This document shows positions 1-12,894 of a stretch of 16,384 nucleotides of DNA, one piece after another (the first letter of the stretch is position 1; each line of letters starts with the position of its first letter). This stretch comes from Candidatus Aminicenantota bacterium (GTDB lineage Bacteria > Acidobacteriota > Aminicenantia > Aminicenantales > Aminicenantaceae): NCBI GenBank assembly GCA_004378665.1, contig SOIA01000055.1:1-16384 (forward strand), given 5' to 3'. The position numbers and the translations under genes were made by a program. Below the pieces are notes generated by a model. That model saw nothing but the letters and a program-made list of their open reading frames with translations, was not told where the DNA came from and ran no database searches.

Positions 1-3
1 TTT

Positions 4-1206
4 CTACTCCTTGATATCGGTGACAGTGCCGGCTCCGACTGTCCGTCCGCCTTCTCTGATCGCAAACGTCAGCCCTTTTTCCATCGCCACATCCGTGATC
101 AACCCAATCTCCAAGTTCACGTTGTCTCCAGGCATCACCATCTCCACTCCACCCGATAACTTCACTGACCCCGTCACATCCGTCGTCCGAAAATAAAACT
201 GCGGCCTGTACCCCGTGAAAAACGGCGTGTGCCGCCCTCCTTCCTCCTTCTTCAACGCGTATATCGACGCCTTGAACTTACGATGCGGCATGATCGACCC
301 AGGCTTCGCCAACACCATCCCTCGCTCAACCTCATCCTTATCCGTTCCCCTCAACAACACTCCTATGTTATCTCCAGCCTGCCCTTCATCCAGCAGCTTG
401 CGAAACATCTCAACTCCAGTCACAACCCGCTTCTTCGTCTCTCCAAACCCGACTATCTCAACCTCCTCTCCAACCTTCACCTTGCCTCTCTCCACTCGCC
501 CAGTCACAACCGTCCCTCGCCCGGATATCGTAAATACATCCTCCATCGGCATCAAAAACGGCTTGTCCACTACCCTCACAGGCTCCGGTATGTAACTGTC
601 CACCGCATCTATTAACTCTAATATCGACTTGTTCACCTCCGCCGCCGGATCCCCATCCGACTCCATCGACTTCAACGCACTCCCACGCACTATCGGTATC
701 TTGTCCCCAGGAAACTCGTACTTCGTCAATAACTCCCTCACCTCTAACTCCACCAAATCCAATATCTCCGGATCATCCACCAAATCCACCTTGTTCATGA
801 ATACCACGACCGCAGGCACATTCACCTGCCGCGCCAACAATATGTGCTCCCGCGTCTGCGGCATCGGCCCATCATCCGCCGCCACCACCAGTATCGCCCC
901 GTCCATCTGCGCCGCACCCGTAATCATGTTCTTGATGTAATCCGCATGCCCAGGACAGTCAATATGCGCATAATGCCGATTGTCCGTCTCATACTCAATG
1001 TGCGCTATCTGTATCGTTAAACCCCTCTCCTTCTCCTCAGGCGCATTGTCTATCTTGTCAAACTCAACATAATCAACCTTCCCATCTAACTTCTTGCTCA
1101 ACACCTTCGTTATCGCCGACGTCAACGTCGTCTTGCCGTGATCCACATGCCCTATCGTCCCTATGTTCAAATGCGGCTTCGTACGCTCAAACTTTGCCTT
1201 CGCCAT
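4..1206 (-). CDS. tuf: Elongation factor Tu (EF-Tu), complete copy
   Basis: GTP-dependent carrier of aminoacyl-tRNA to the ribosomal A site in the cytoplasm. The 400-residue length is normal for the family. Visible motifs: P-loop GHVDHGKT at residues 19-26, switch I region around DNAPEEKERGLTI, DCPGH at 83-87 with the catalytic His87, and NKVD at 138-141; domains 2 and 3 follow, and the C-terminus FAIREGGRTVGAG is typical. The ATG at 1206 has AGGAGG eight bases upstream. It is the last gene of the str cluster, 62 bases after fusA; the stop is TAG. Codon use is odd: 18 of 27 Ile codons are ATA, and ACG, GCG and GTG dominate, whereas neighbouring genes prefer ATC. The last ~18 codons revert to ATC, GTC, GCC and ACC. 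The reading frame is intact, so the gene looks functional; transfer or gene conversion is my inference. Confidence 0.98.
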   Translation of the reverse strand: MAKAKFERTKPHLNIGTIGHVDHGKTTLTSAITKVLSKKLDGKVDYVEFDKIDNAPEEKERGLTIQIAHIEYETDNRHYAHIDCPGHADYIKNMITGAAQMDGAILVVAADDGPMPQTREHILLARQVNVPAVVVFMNKVDLVDDPEILDLVELEVRELLTKYEFPGDKIPIVRGSALKSMESDGDPAAEVNKSILELIDAVDSYIPEPVRVVDKPFLMPMEDVFTISGRGTVVTGRVERGKVKVGEEVEIVGFGETKKRVVTGVEMFRKLLDEGQAGDNIGVLLRGTDKDEVERGMVLAKPGSIMPHRKFKASIYALKKEEGGRHTPFFTGYRPQFYFRTTDVTGSVKLSGGVEMVMPGDNVNLEIGLITDVAMEKGLTFAIREGGRTVGAGTVTDIKE

Positions 1207-1268
1207 TTCCCTTGCCTCCTATTCCTTTGCGTTTATGATTTTTTCTTTTTCATAAATCATGATTTGAC
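1207..1268 (-). promoter_or_regulatory. fusA-tuf intergenic region with tuf ribosome binding site
   Basis: This 62-base, AT-rich gap holds a strong Shine-Dalgarno AGGAGG eight bases before the tuf ATG. A 7-bp inverted repeat (TTTATGA / TCATAAA, 11-base A/T-rich loop) lies at 1232-1256, overlapped by a perfect 12-bp palindrome AAATCATGATTT at 1254-1265. There is no U-run after the stem, so I do not call a terminator. I see no convincing promoter, so tuf is probably co-transcribed with fusA. Confidence 0.5.
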
Positions 1269-3365
1269 CTATCTGTGCGCGGGAATTCTCCCTTCAATCC
1301 TGGCAATAATTTCTTTCATTATCACCTTAGGAGTTGGCGCATACTGGAGGTACTCCATCGAAAAAACGCCTCTTCCCTGTGTTAAAGTCCTGAGAACCGT
1401 TGCGTACTCGAACATCTCTTCCAGGGGAACAAAAGCCTTAATCACTCTTGAACTCCCTCTCATCTCCATTTCTTCAATTTTTCCACGCCGGGCATTGATG
1501 TCGCCCACGATATCTCCCAAGTATTCATCTGTAGTCACGACTTCTAGACTCATGATAGGTTCAAGGAGCACAGGTTTAGCCCGAGAGGCCGCCTCTTTGA
1601 ACGCCAAGGAGCCTGCGATTTTATAAGCTATAGAGGAAGAATCGACTTCGTGGAAAGAGCCTTCCACGAGTGTGGTTTTCACGTCTGTCATCGGAAAACC
1701 AGCCAAAATCCCCATTTCCATGGCTTCCATCACGCCTTGCTTCACAGAGGAAACGAATTCCTTGGGGATGACTCCTCCTTTCGTTTTATCAATAAACTCG
1801 AAAGTCTCTCCTCCCTTGATCGGCTCCACCACGATCTTGCAGTGGCCGTACTGCCCTCTTCCTCCAGTCTGTTTGATGTACTTCCCCTCTCCTTCTGCAG
1901 AAGAAGTGATCGTCTCTTTATAGGCCACCTGCGGCTTTCCGAGATTGGCTCTGACTCCAAATTCTCTCTTCATACGTTCCATCAGGACTTCCAGATGAAG
2001 TTCCCCCATACCGTAAACAAGCGTTTGCCCAGTCATGGGATCCTGTCTAACCTGGAATGTCGGGTCCTCTCTGGTGAGTTTTGCCAGTGCTTCAGCCAGT
2101 TTGGAATGCTCTATTTTGGATTGCGGCTCGATATGAGCGGCAATGACGGGCTCAGGAAATTTGATCGACTCAAGGACGATAGGGTGATTCCTGATACAGA
2201 GCGTATCCCCTGTGGACAAATTTTTCATGGAACCGAGGGCTGCGATGTCTCCAGCATAAACTTCTTTAATATCCTTTCTTTTATTGGAGTGCATCTCTAA
2301 AAGGCGAGCAATCCTTTCCTCTTCTTCCTTTGTGGCATTATAAACCCAGGAGCCGACTTTCGCTTTCCCCGAGTACACACGGAAAAAGGACAGGTTGCCC
2401 ACAAACGGATCATTGGTTATTTTAAACACTAACGCCGAAAAGGGCTCATCATCAGACGCTTTTCTCGTTTCGATATCCAGCGTTCGGGGATGCTGCCCCG
2501 TGACGGAGGGGAGATCTTTGGGTGAAGGGAGATAATCCACAACCGCATCCAACAAGGGATGAACTCCCTTGTTCTTGAAAGACGCACCGAAAAGGACCGG
2601 AACAAACTCCAGAGACAGCGTTCCTTTTCGAATCACTCTTTTGACCTCTTTAGGGGATATCTCATCACCTTCAAGATACTTCTCCATCAGTTGATCGTCC
2701 GAATCACTGAGCTTCTCTAACATCTCGTTTCTTTTTTTCAGGGCCTCTCTTTTATTCTCATCCGAGATCTCACGCACCTCGAATTTTGTTCCCAACAAAT
2801 CATCTCCCCAGTCAATCTCTTTCATCTCCACCAGGTCGATCACTCCTCTGAAATCTTCTTCTATTCCCAAAGGAATCTGAATCATCAGAGGATTTGCGCT
2901 GATTCTTGTCCTCATCTCCTTCAAGGCTTTTTCAGGGTCAGCGCCGACTCTGTCCATTTTATTGATGTAGACGATCCTTGGAACCTGATATCTATCCGCC
3001 TGCCGCCAGACTGTTTCGGACTGAGGCTCGACTCCACCCACTCCGCAGAGGATGACGATCGCTCCGTCGAGTACTCTCAGGGAACGTTCCACTTCAGCAG
3101 TGAAATCCACGTGTCCCGGGGTATCGATGACGTTGATTCGGTGGTCTTTCCAGGTACAGGTAGTGGCAGCTGAGGTGATGGTTATTCCGCGTTCCTGTTC
3201 TTGAGCCATCCAATCCATAACGGCAGTGCCTTCATCCACCTCTCCCATTTTGTACGTGATCCCCGTGTAGAACAGGATACGCTCTGTTGTGGTAGTCTTC
3301 CCCGCATCGATATGGGCCATGATGCCGATATTCCTGACCTTGTCGATTGGATGTCTTCTTGTCAA
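1269..3365 (-). CDS. fusA: Elongation factor G (EF-G)
   Basis: Translocation GTPase that moves tRNAs and mRNA after peptide bond formation and, with ribosome recycling factor, helps split ribosomes. The 698 residues match the usual ~690-705. Seen: P-loop AHIDAGKT at 17-24, DTPGH at 81-85, NKMD at 135-138, then domains II-V, ending in the typical domain IV/V stretch with DINARRGKI and a basic tail. The start is TTG at 3365: it gives the family-typical N-terminus TRRHPIDKVRNIGIMAHIDA, GGAG lies 7 bases upstream, and the nearby ATG (3376-3378) is in a different frame. Nine of its first ten Ile codons are ATC, in contrast to tuf. It lies 51 bases after rpsG and ends in TAG. The GAIVILCGVGGVEPQSE stretch after the G3 motif resembles one subgroup of bacterial and mitochondrial EF-G proteins; I cannot place the subfamily firmly. 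Confidence 0.98.
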   Translation of the reverse strand: MTRRHPIDKVRNIGIMAHIDAGKTTTTERILFYTGITYKMGEVDEGTAVMDWMAQEQERGITITSAATTCTWKDHRINVIDTPGHVDFTAEVERSLRVLDGAIVILCGVGGVEPQSETVWRQADRYQVPRIVYINKMDRVGADPEKALKEMRTRISANPLMIQIPLGIEEDFRGVIDLVEMKEIDWGDDLLGTKFEVREISDENKREALKKRNEMLEKLSDSDDQLMEKYLEGDEISPKEVKRVIRKGTLSLEFVPVLFGASFKNKGVHPLLDAVVDYLPSPKDLPSVTGQHPRTLDIETRKASDDEPFSALVFKITNDPFVGNLSFFRVYSGKAKVGSWVYNATKEEEERIARLLEMHSNKRKDIKEVYAGDIAALGSMKNLSTGDTLCIRNHPIVLESIKFPEPVIAAHIEPQSKIEHSKLAEALAKLTREDPTFQVRQDPMTGQTLVYGMGELHLEVLMERMKREFGVRANLGKPQVAYKETITSSAEGEGKYIKQTGGRGQYGHCKIVVEPIKGGETFEFIDKTKGGVIPKEFVSSVKQGVMEAMEMGILAGFPMTDVKTTLVEGSFHEVDSSSIAYKIAGSLAFKEAASRAKPVLLEPIMSLEVVTTDEYLGDIVGDINARRGKIEEMEMRGSSRVIKAFVPLEEMFEYATVLRTLTQGRGVFSMEYLQYAPTPKVIMKEIIARIEGRIPAHR

Positions 3366-3416
3366 AACTCCACTCCATGTGTATTAAAATCAAATTCTCT
3401 CTCTTTATAAGGGAGA

Positions 3417-3887
3417 TTACCATCTATAATGAGCAAAAGCCCGATTGGATTCAGCCATTTTATGGGTGTCTTCTTTTTTCTTGACCGCACCGCCTCGACT
3501 ACTCGCAGCATCCATGATCTCTGCCGTAAGTTTCTCGACCATGCTCTTGCCGGCTCTTTCTCGCGCGTACCTGATAATCCATCTGACCGCCAAAGAGTTC
3601 GACCGGTTCAACGCAACCTCCACCGGAACCTGATAAGTGGCCCCACCCACTCTTCTCGATTTTGTCTCGAGCACGGGCCTCACGTTCTCAACCGCTTTCT
3701 CAAATATTTTCAAGGGACTTTCTTTCGCTTTATCCTTGACCTGGTCCATCGTACTGTAAACGATCTTTTCGGCTAAACTCTTTTTCCCTTTTTTCAAAAC
3801 AGTGTTTATGAATTTGGATATGAGTGTACTGTTGTAAGAATGGTCTGGCTTCGGTTTTCTCTTCTTGACTGAACCTCTTCGGGGCAT
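3417..3887 (-). CDS. rpsG: 30S ribosomal protein S7 (uS7)
   Basis: Primary assembly protein of the 30S head; binds the 3' major domain of 16S rRNA near the E site and mRNA exit channel. The 156-residue length is standard. The N-terminus MPRRGSVKKRKPKPD, the GGATYQVPVEV hairpin (around 82-92) and the C-terminal DTHKMAESNRAFAHYRW tail are all recognisable S7 signatures. The ATG at 3887 has AAGGAG six bases upstream. It follows rpsL after only 11 bases, so the ~100-base S7 autoregulatory site of the E. coli rpsL-rpsG spacer cannot exist in that form here. Stop is TAA. Nothing unusual in the coding sequence. Confidence 0.98.
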   Translation of the reverse strand: MPRRGSVKKRKPKPDHSYNSTLISKFINTVLKKGKKSLAEKIVYSTMDQVKDKAKESPLKIFEKAVENVRPVLETKSRRVGGATYQVPVEVALNRSNSLAVRWIIRYARERAGKSMVEKLTAEIMDAASSRGGAVKKKEDTHKMAESNRAFAHYRW

Positions 3888-3898
3888 GATCGACTCCT

Positions 3899-4288
3899 TT
3901 ATCCTGCGATCCTTTTCTCTTTTGGTCTTCGACTTCCGTATTTGGACCTGCTTTTCATCCGGTCCTCCACTCCTTCGCAGTCTAAAGGACCCCGAATGAC
4001 ATGGTAGCGAACTCCTGGCAAATCTTTAACGCGTCCTCCTCGAATGATAACGATCGAGTGCTCTTGGAGGTTATGGCCTATTCCAGGAATATAGCCTGTC
4101 ACCTCAATATTATTTGTCAATCTAATTCGAGCCACTTTTCTCATGGCTGAATTAGGCTTTTTCGGCGTAGTGGTGAAAACTCGCGTGCACACGCCTCTTT
4201 TTTGAGGGCACATCTCCAATGCGGGAGACTTACTCTTGTCCTTCTTTGACGTGCGACCTTTTCTGACCAACTGGTTTACAGTAGGCAA
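3899..4288 (-). CDS. rpsL: 30S ribosomal protein S12 (uS12)
   Basis: Decoding-site protein of the small subunit, contacting helices 18, 27 and 44 of 16S rRNA and the A-site codon-anticodon pair. The 129 residues include TPKKPNSAMRK at 41-51 and GGRVKDLPGVRYH at 84-96. Lys44 and Lys88, where E. coli substitutions give streptomycin resistance, are the sensitive-type residues, and Asp89, the usual methylthiolation site, is present. The start is TTG (codon at 4286-4288): it yields MPTVNQLVRKGR, exactly where S12 proteins begin, with AAGGAG eight bases upstream; the ATG just upstream is out of frame. It is the first gene of the str cluster, behind a strong predicted promoter and a leader stem-loop. 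Stop is TAA. Confidence 0.97.
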   Translation of the reverse strand: MPTVNQLVRKGRTSKKDKSKSPALEMCPQKRGVCTRVFTTTPKKPNSAMRKVARIRLTNNIEVTGYIPGIGHNLQEHSIVIIRGGRVKDLPGVRYHVIRGPLDCEGVEDRMKSRSKYGSRRPKEKRIAG

Positions 4289-4317
4289 TACAACATCTCC
4301 TTAAAAATAGATTATTT

Positions 4318-4354
4318 CATTCGCTCCGAAGGCAAAAATCGCTCGGTGCGAATG
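4318..4354 (-). promoter_or_regulatory. Leader stem-loop of the str operon
   Basis: An imperfect hairpin: outer 7-bp arms CATTCGC / GCGAATG, one A-A mismatch, inner 4-bp stem CCGA / TCGG, and a 13-base loop. It ends about 30 bases before the rpsL start, and its 5' arm begins within a base or two of the transcription start predicted from the adjacent promoter (about 4353). The downstream bases are not a U-run, so it is a poor terminator candidate. A 5'-terminal stabilising structure or a ribosomal-protein target are possible roles, both inferred. Confidence 0.55.
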
Positions 4355-4359
4355 TGTGG

Positions 4360-4388
4360 ATAATAGCAAAAACAGCTTGCTATGTCAA
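4360..4388 (-). promoter_or_regulatory. Predicted sigma70 promoter for rpsL-rpsG-fusA-tuf
   Basis: The -35 element is TTGACA (4383-4388, perfect consensus), the spacer is 17 bases, and the -10 element is TATTAT (4360-4365, 5 of 6), preceded by an extended -10 TG one base upstream. The predicted start is about 4353, giving a leader of about 65 bases before the rpsL TTG. It sits between the rpoC stop and rpsL, so it supplies the str genes independently of read-through from rpoBC. A perfect 7-bp inverted repeat fills the spacer (4363-4383). Confidence 0.82.
4363..4383. repeat. Inverted repeat inside the str promoter spacer
   Basis: Perfect arms ATAGCAA and TTGCTAT separated by 7 bases, centred between the -35 and -10 elements and touching both. 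A dyad here could be an operator for a dimeric regulator, or a chance product of promoter sequence. With no U-run after it, it is not a convincing terminator for rpoC. Confidence 0.5.
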
Positions 4389-4414
4389 GATTTTAAAGGC
4401 AGTTAGATGAAATT

Positions 4415-7400
4415 CTATCTCTGAATCTGGAGGTCTAATTCCTTCTCAGCCTCCTCCTCTTTTTCTGCCTTCAACTCCACATCTCTATAAAATTTATATC
4501 CGGTTCCAGCAGGGATTATCCTGCCCATTATAATATTCTCTTTGAGCCGTCTCAAGTGGTCAACCTTCCCATAAAGACTCGCTTCCGTCAGGACTCGGGT
4601 CGTCTCCTGGAAAGACGCAGCGGAGATAAAGCTGTCCGTACTCAAGGCACTCTTGGTGATTCCAAGAAGGAGAGGTCTGGCTTTCGCGGGTTTTCTGCCT
4701 TTTTTTATGACTTTCTCGTTTTCTCCCTGGAATACAAATTTATCGATCTGCTCATCCACCAGAAATTCAGTATCTCCGGCTTCCTCGACTTTGACCCACC
4801 TCATCATCTGGCGGATGACGATCTCAATATGCTTGTCATTAATGTGAACTCCCTGGAGCCTGTAAACCGCTTGGATCTCTCTCAAGAGATACTCCGCCAG
4901 CTCCTTTTCCCCGAGAACTTTTAGGATGTCGTGAGGATTAACAGGTCCGCTCATTAAAGGCGTTCCCGCCTTGACCCTCTCTCCTTCAGCGATACTCAAA
5001 TGGGCTCCCTTGGGAATAAAGTACTCCTTCTCCCCGCCTTTCTCGTTTTTCACGGTCAGCTTCCTGTGGCCTCTCACAAGACCACCCACCTCAATGACTC
5101 CGTCAATCTCAGAGATGGCAGCAGGCTGTTTCGGCCTCCGGGCTTCAAAAAGTTCCTCTGCTCTGGGTAGACCTCCGGTGATATCCTTTGTTCGGGCGAC
5201 CTCTCGTGGAATCTTAGCCAGTATCTCGCCGGCATGGACCTTATCCTGGTCGTTGACCTCAAGGTTGGCTCCGGAAGGCAGGAAGTGCTTTCTGAGCACT
5301 ACCGGCCGGCCTTTCTCATCTTTCTTCCTTGAAGAGATAATCTCAATTCGGGGCTGCATTTTCTCGTCTTTCGGTTCGATGATCGACCGTGTCACCAATC
5401 CAGTGAATTCGTCCTGGATCTCTTCCATCGTTACCCCGAGAGCGACATCATGGAAGCGCACGACTCCAGAGTCCTCGGTCAGGATGAAAGTACTGAAGGG
5501 ATCCCATTCCGCAAATTCCTGCCTGGCTTTGATTTCCTCTCCATCTTTAACCAGTATCTTCGCTCCGTAGGGAACTTGATAATGCTCGATCTCCCTTCCC
5601 CGATGGTCAAGGATAGCGATGTTGGCATTCCTGTTCCCTACGATCAATGAGCCCTCACTATCGATCACGGATTTCAGGTTGTTGAATTTCACAAACCCAT
5701 CATTTTTCGCCTCAAGCTTGGACCTCTCGGCTCCCCGCATGACGATTCCACCCACATGGAAGGTCCTCATGGTCAGCTGGGTTCCCGGTTCTCCGATGGA
5801 TTGAGCAGCGATTATTCCGACAGCTTCTCCCAAATCGACAAGGGAACCGGTCGACATATTTCGCCCGTAACAGAGCTTGCAGACACCTCTCTTCGATCCA
5901 CAAGTCAGCATTGACCGGATTCTGACATTCTCAATTCCCAATTCCTGAAACTCCTGGGCTATTTCCTCTGTGATTTCTTTGTTCGTATCCACAATGATCT
6001 CATCGGTATCCGGGTGACGAACTTGTTCCAACGATATCCTACCGACGATTCTGTCCACGAAAGGCTCAATCAGCTCTCCATTCTCAACAATCGCGGATAC
6101 ATTGACGCCTTTCAGTGTGCCACAGTCTTCTTCATCGACGATCGCCTCCTGGGATACGTCCACCAGTTTCCGCGTTAAATAACCCGAGTTAGCGGTCTTC
6201 AACGCTGTATCCGCCAATCCCTTCCGGGCTCCATGAGTGGATATGAAGTACTGTAAAACATTTAAACCCTCTCTTAAATTCGAAACAATCGGAGTCTCGA
6301 TAATCTCTCCGGAAGGCTTGCTCATCAGTCCACGCATGCCGGCCAATTGACGAATCTGCTGTTTGTTTCCTCTTGATCCGGAATCAGCCATTACGAAGAG
6401 AGCATTCAATTCCTTCCCTTCAAAGCTTAATTTCCTCATTTGCTCAATCATCGCCTGGGAGACTTTATCCGTAACAGAGCCCCAGATCTCGACAACCCTG
6501 TTGAAGCGTTCTCCCGCTGAGATCGTTCCTTCTCTGTACAATTTCTCAATTCTCTGGACATCTTTCTCAGCTTTTTCCACTAACTCATCTTTCTCCTTCG
6601 GGATGACAAAATCATCAATCCCCAGAGAGAAACCTGCATAGGTCGCATAATTGAAACCCTGTTCCTTCATTTTGTCCAGTACTTCAATGGTGGGCTCGCG
6701 ACCAACCTTTAAATACGCATAAAAGACCAGGCTCTCAAGCCCTTTCTTTTTCATCATGCCGTTTATATAGGGAATATCTTCGGGAAGAATACTGTTGAAT
6801 ATGATTCGACCAGGGGTTGTTTCGATCAGTTGATTATCCAGCTCGGAAACCGGACATGTCATGACTGCTTGGTCATCATAGTAAGTGGAAAGGTTCATGA
6901 ATGACCCCTTGAAACGCAATTTGACCAACGAATGAAGAGTCACCGCTTTATTTTCCAGAGCCAGCAACACTTCATCTTCCGAGCCGAAGATGCGTCCTTC
7001 TCCTTTTTTCCCTTTCTTTTCTAAAGTCAGGTAGTAACAGCCCAAAACCATATCCTGACTGGGGATTGCGAGGGGCCGACCATGAGCAGGAGACAGAATA
7101 TTCTGCGTAGAAAGCATCAATGTTTGAGCTTCGACCTGCGCCTCCACGGAGAGAGGAATGTGGACAGCCATCTGGTCTCCATCAAAATCCGCGTTAAACG
7201 CCGCACAGACCAGGGGATGGATCTGAATCGCTTTTCCCTCGACAAGGATCGGCTCAAACGCCTGGATCCCCAAACGATGAAGAGTGGGAGCGCGGTTGAG
7301 AAGAATGGGATGCTCTTTGACGACTTCCTCCAGATAATCCCACACTTCGGGCCTCTCCTGTTCGTGCCATTCTCTGGCGACCTTAACACTCGGAACCAGC

Positions 7401-8559
7401 CCTTCTTTTTCTAGCTTATGGAAAATGAAGGGTTTAAACAGCTCCAGAGCCATCTTCTTCGGCAAGCCGCACTGGTTCAATTTGAGTTCTGGCCCGACCA
7501 CGATAACAGACCGTCCTGAATAATCCACACGCTTCCCGAGCAGATTCTGGCGAAACCTCCCCTGTTTTCCCCTTAAAGCCTCGCTTAAAGACTTCAGAGG
7601 CCTCCGATTAGCACCAAGATGCACCCGTCCTCTTTTTCCGTTATCAAAAAGTGCATCCACAGCCTCCTGTAGCATTCTCTTTTCGTTGCGGATGATGAGT
7701 TCAGGAGCTTTGAGTTCGATCAATTTTTTTAACCTGTTGTTGCGGTTGATGACCCTCCGGTAAAGATCGTTGAGATCAGACGTGGCAAACCGTCCTCCAT
7801 CCAACCGGACTAAAGGTCTCAAATCAGGAGGAATGACAGGGATAACATCCAGGATCATCCAATCGGGATGATTGCCTGACATCTTGAGAGCTTTAAAGAC
7901 TCTTAACCTTTTCGCGTAACGCAGTTTCCGCTGCTGAGAAGCGTCTTTTTTCATCAGTTCTCTCAGGTTTTCGGCTTCTTTATTAATGTTTATTCGCACG
8001 AGTAACTTTTTGACCGATTCAGCCCCGATCGAGGCTTCGAAAGCGTCTCCGTATTTTTCCTGGGCATCTTTGAATTCTTCCTCAGTCAGGAGCTGTCTTT
8101 CCTGGAGAGGAGTATCTCCCGGATCGATAACGATATAGGATTCAAAGTACAGAACCTTCTCCAATTCTTTAATCGAGAGATCGAGGACAAGGCCGATGCG
8201 TGTCGGGATTCCCTTGAAAAACCAAATATGCGCAACAGGAGAAGCCAGTTCAATATGCGCCATCCGTTCTCGACGCACCTTGGACTTAGTCACTTCAACG
8301 CCGCACCGTTCACAGATAATGCCCCTGTATTTCATCCTCTTGTACTTCCCGCAGAGACATTCATAATCATTTATTGGACCGAATATCTTGGCACAAAAAA
8401 GGCCGTCCTTTTCTGGCTTGAATGTCCTGTAATTGATAGTTTCAGGCTTTGTCACTTCTCCCCAGGACCAGCCTTTGATTTTCTCTGGGGAAGCGATGCT
8501 GATTCTGACGCGATCAAAATCAACCCTTGGCTTTCCTGCCATTACATGCCTTCCTTCCA

Positions 8560-8563
<4 letters not shown>
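4415..8563 (-). CDS. rpoC: DNA-directed RNA polymerase subunit beta'
   Basis: Large catalytic subunit of RNA polymerase. With 1382 residues it is close to E. coli RpoC (1407). Seen: zinc ribbon Cys69, 71, 84 and 87; the catalytic NADFDGD with Asp459, 461 and 463 holding the active-site magnesium; second zinc site Cys814, 888, 895 and 898; and a C-terminal block with the GITKSALSTDSFISAASFQETTR region. Residues about 943-1120 align with the E. coli SI3 insertion in the trigger loop, a lineage marker. The start is ambiguous: ATG codons at 8563 and 8560 follow AGGAG at 4-7 bases and overlap the rpoB stop, but an in-frame ATG at 8542 has its own GGAAGG six bases upstream and would remove seven residues. 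The overlap with rpoB suggests translational coupling. Stop is TAG. Confidence 0.98.
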
Positions 8564-12822
<4,259 letters not shown>

Positions 12823-12894
12823 TATAATCCTTCTCTCAGAAGAGTTTTTCGAATAAAGCTATATCTAAAGAATCTAATCAATTTCACGATCGAA
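12823..12894 (-). promoter_or_regulatory. rplL-rpoB intergenic region
   Basis: A 72-base gap, much shorter than the ~320-base attenuator and RNase III region at this junction in E. coli. A perfect 15-base palindrome with 7-bp arms (GAATTAC / GTAATTC) spans the rplL stop at 12892-12906. A small hairpin at 12830-12842 (CTTCT, loop GAG, AGAAG) includes the rpoB Shine-Dalgarno. I find no intrinsic terminator and no convincing promoter. Confidence 0.4.

Noticed and set aside
62..72. Frameshift or selenocysteine-type recoding in tuf at the codon-usage switch
   Set aside because: The reading frame and EF-Tu protein sequence are continuous and conserved across the switch, so only synonymous choice changes.
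4363..4383. Inverted repeat after rpoC as an intrinsic terminator
   Set aside because: AT-rich 7-bp stem with no U-run downstream, and it is embedded in a near-consensus promoter.
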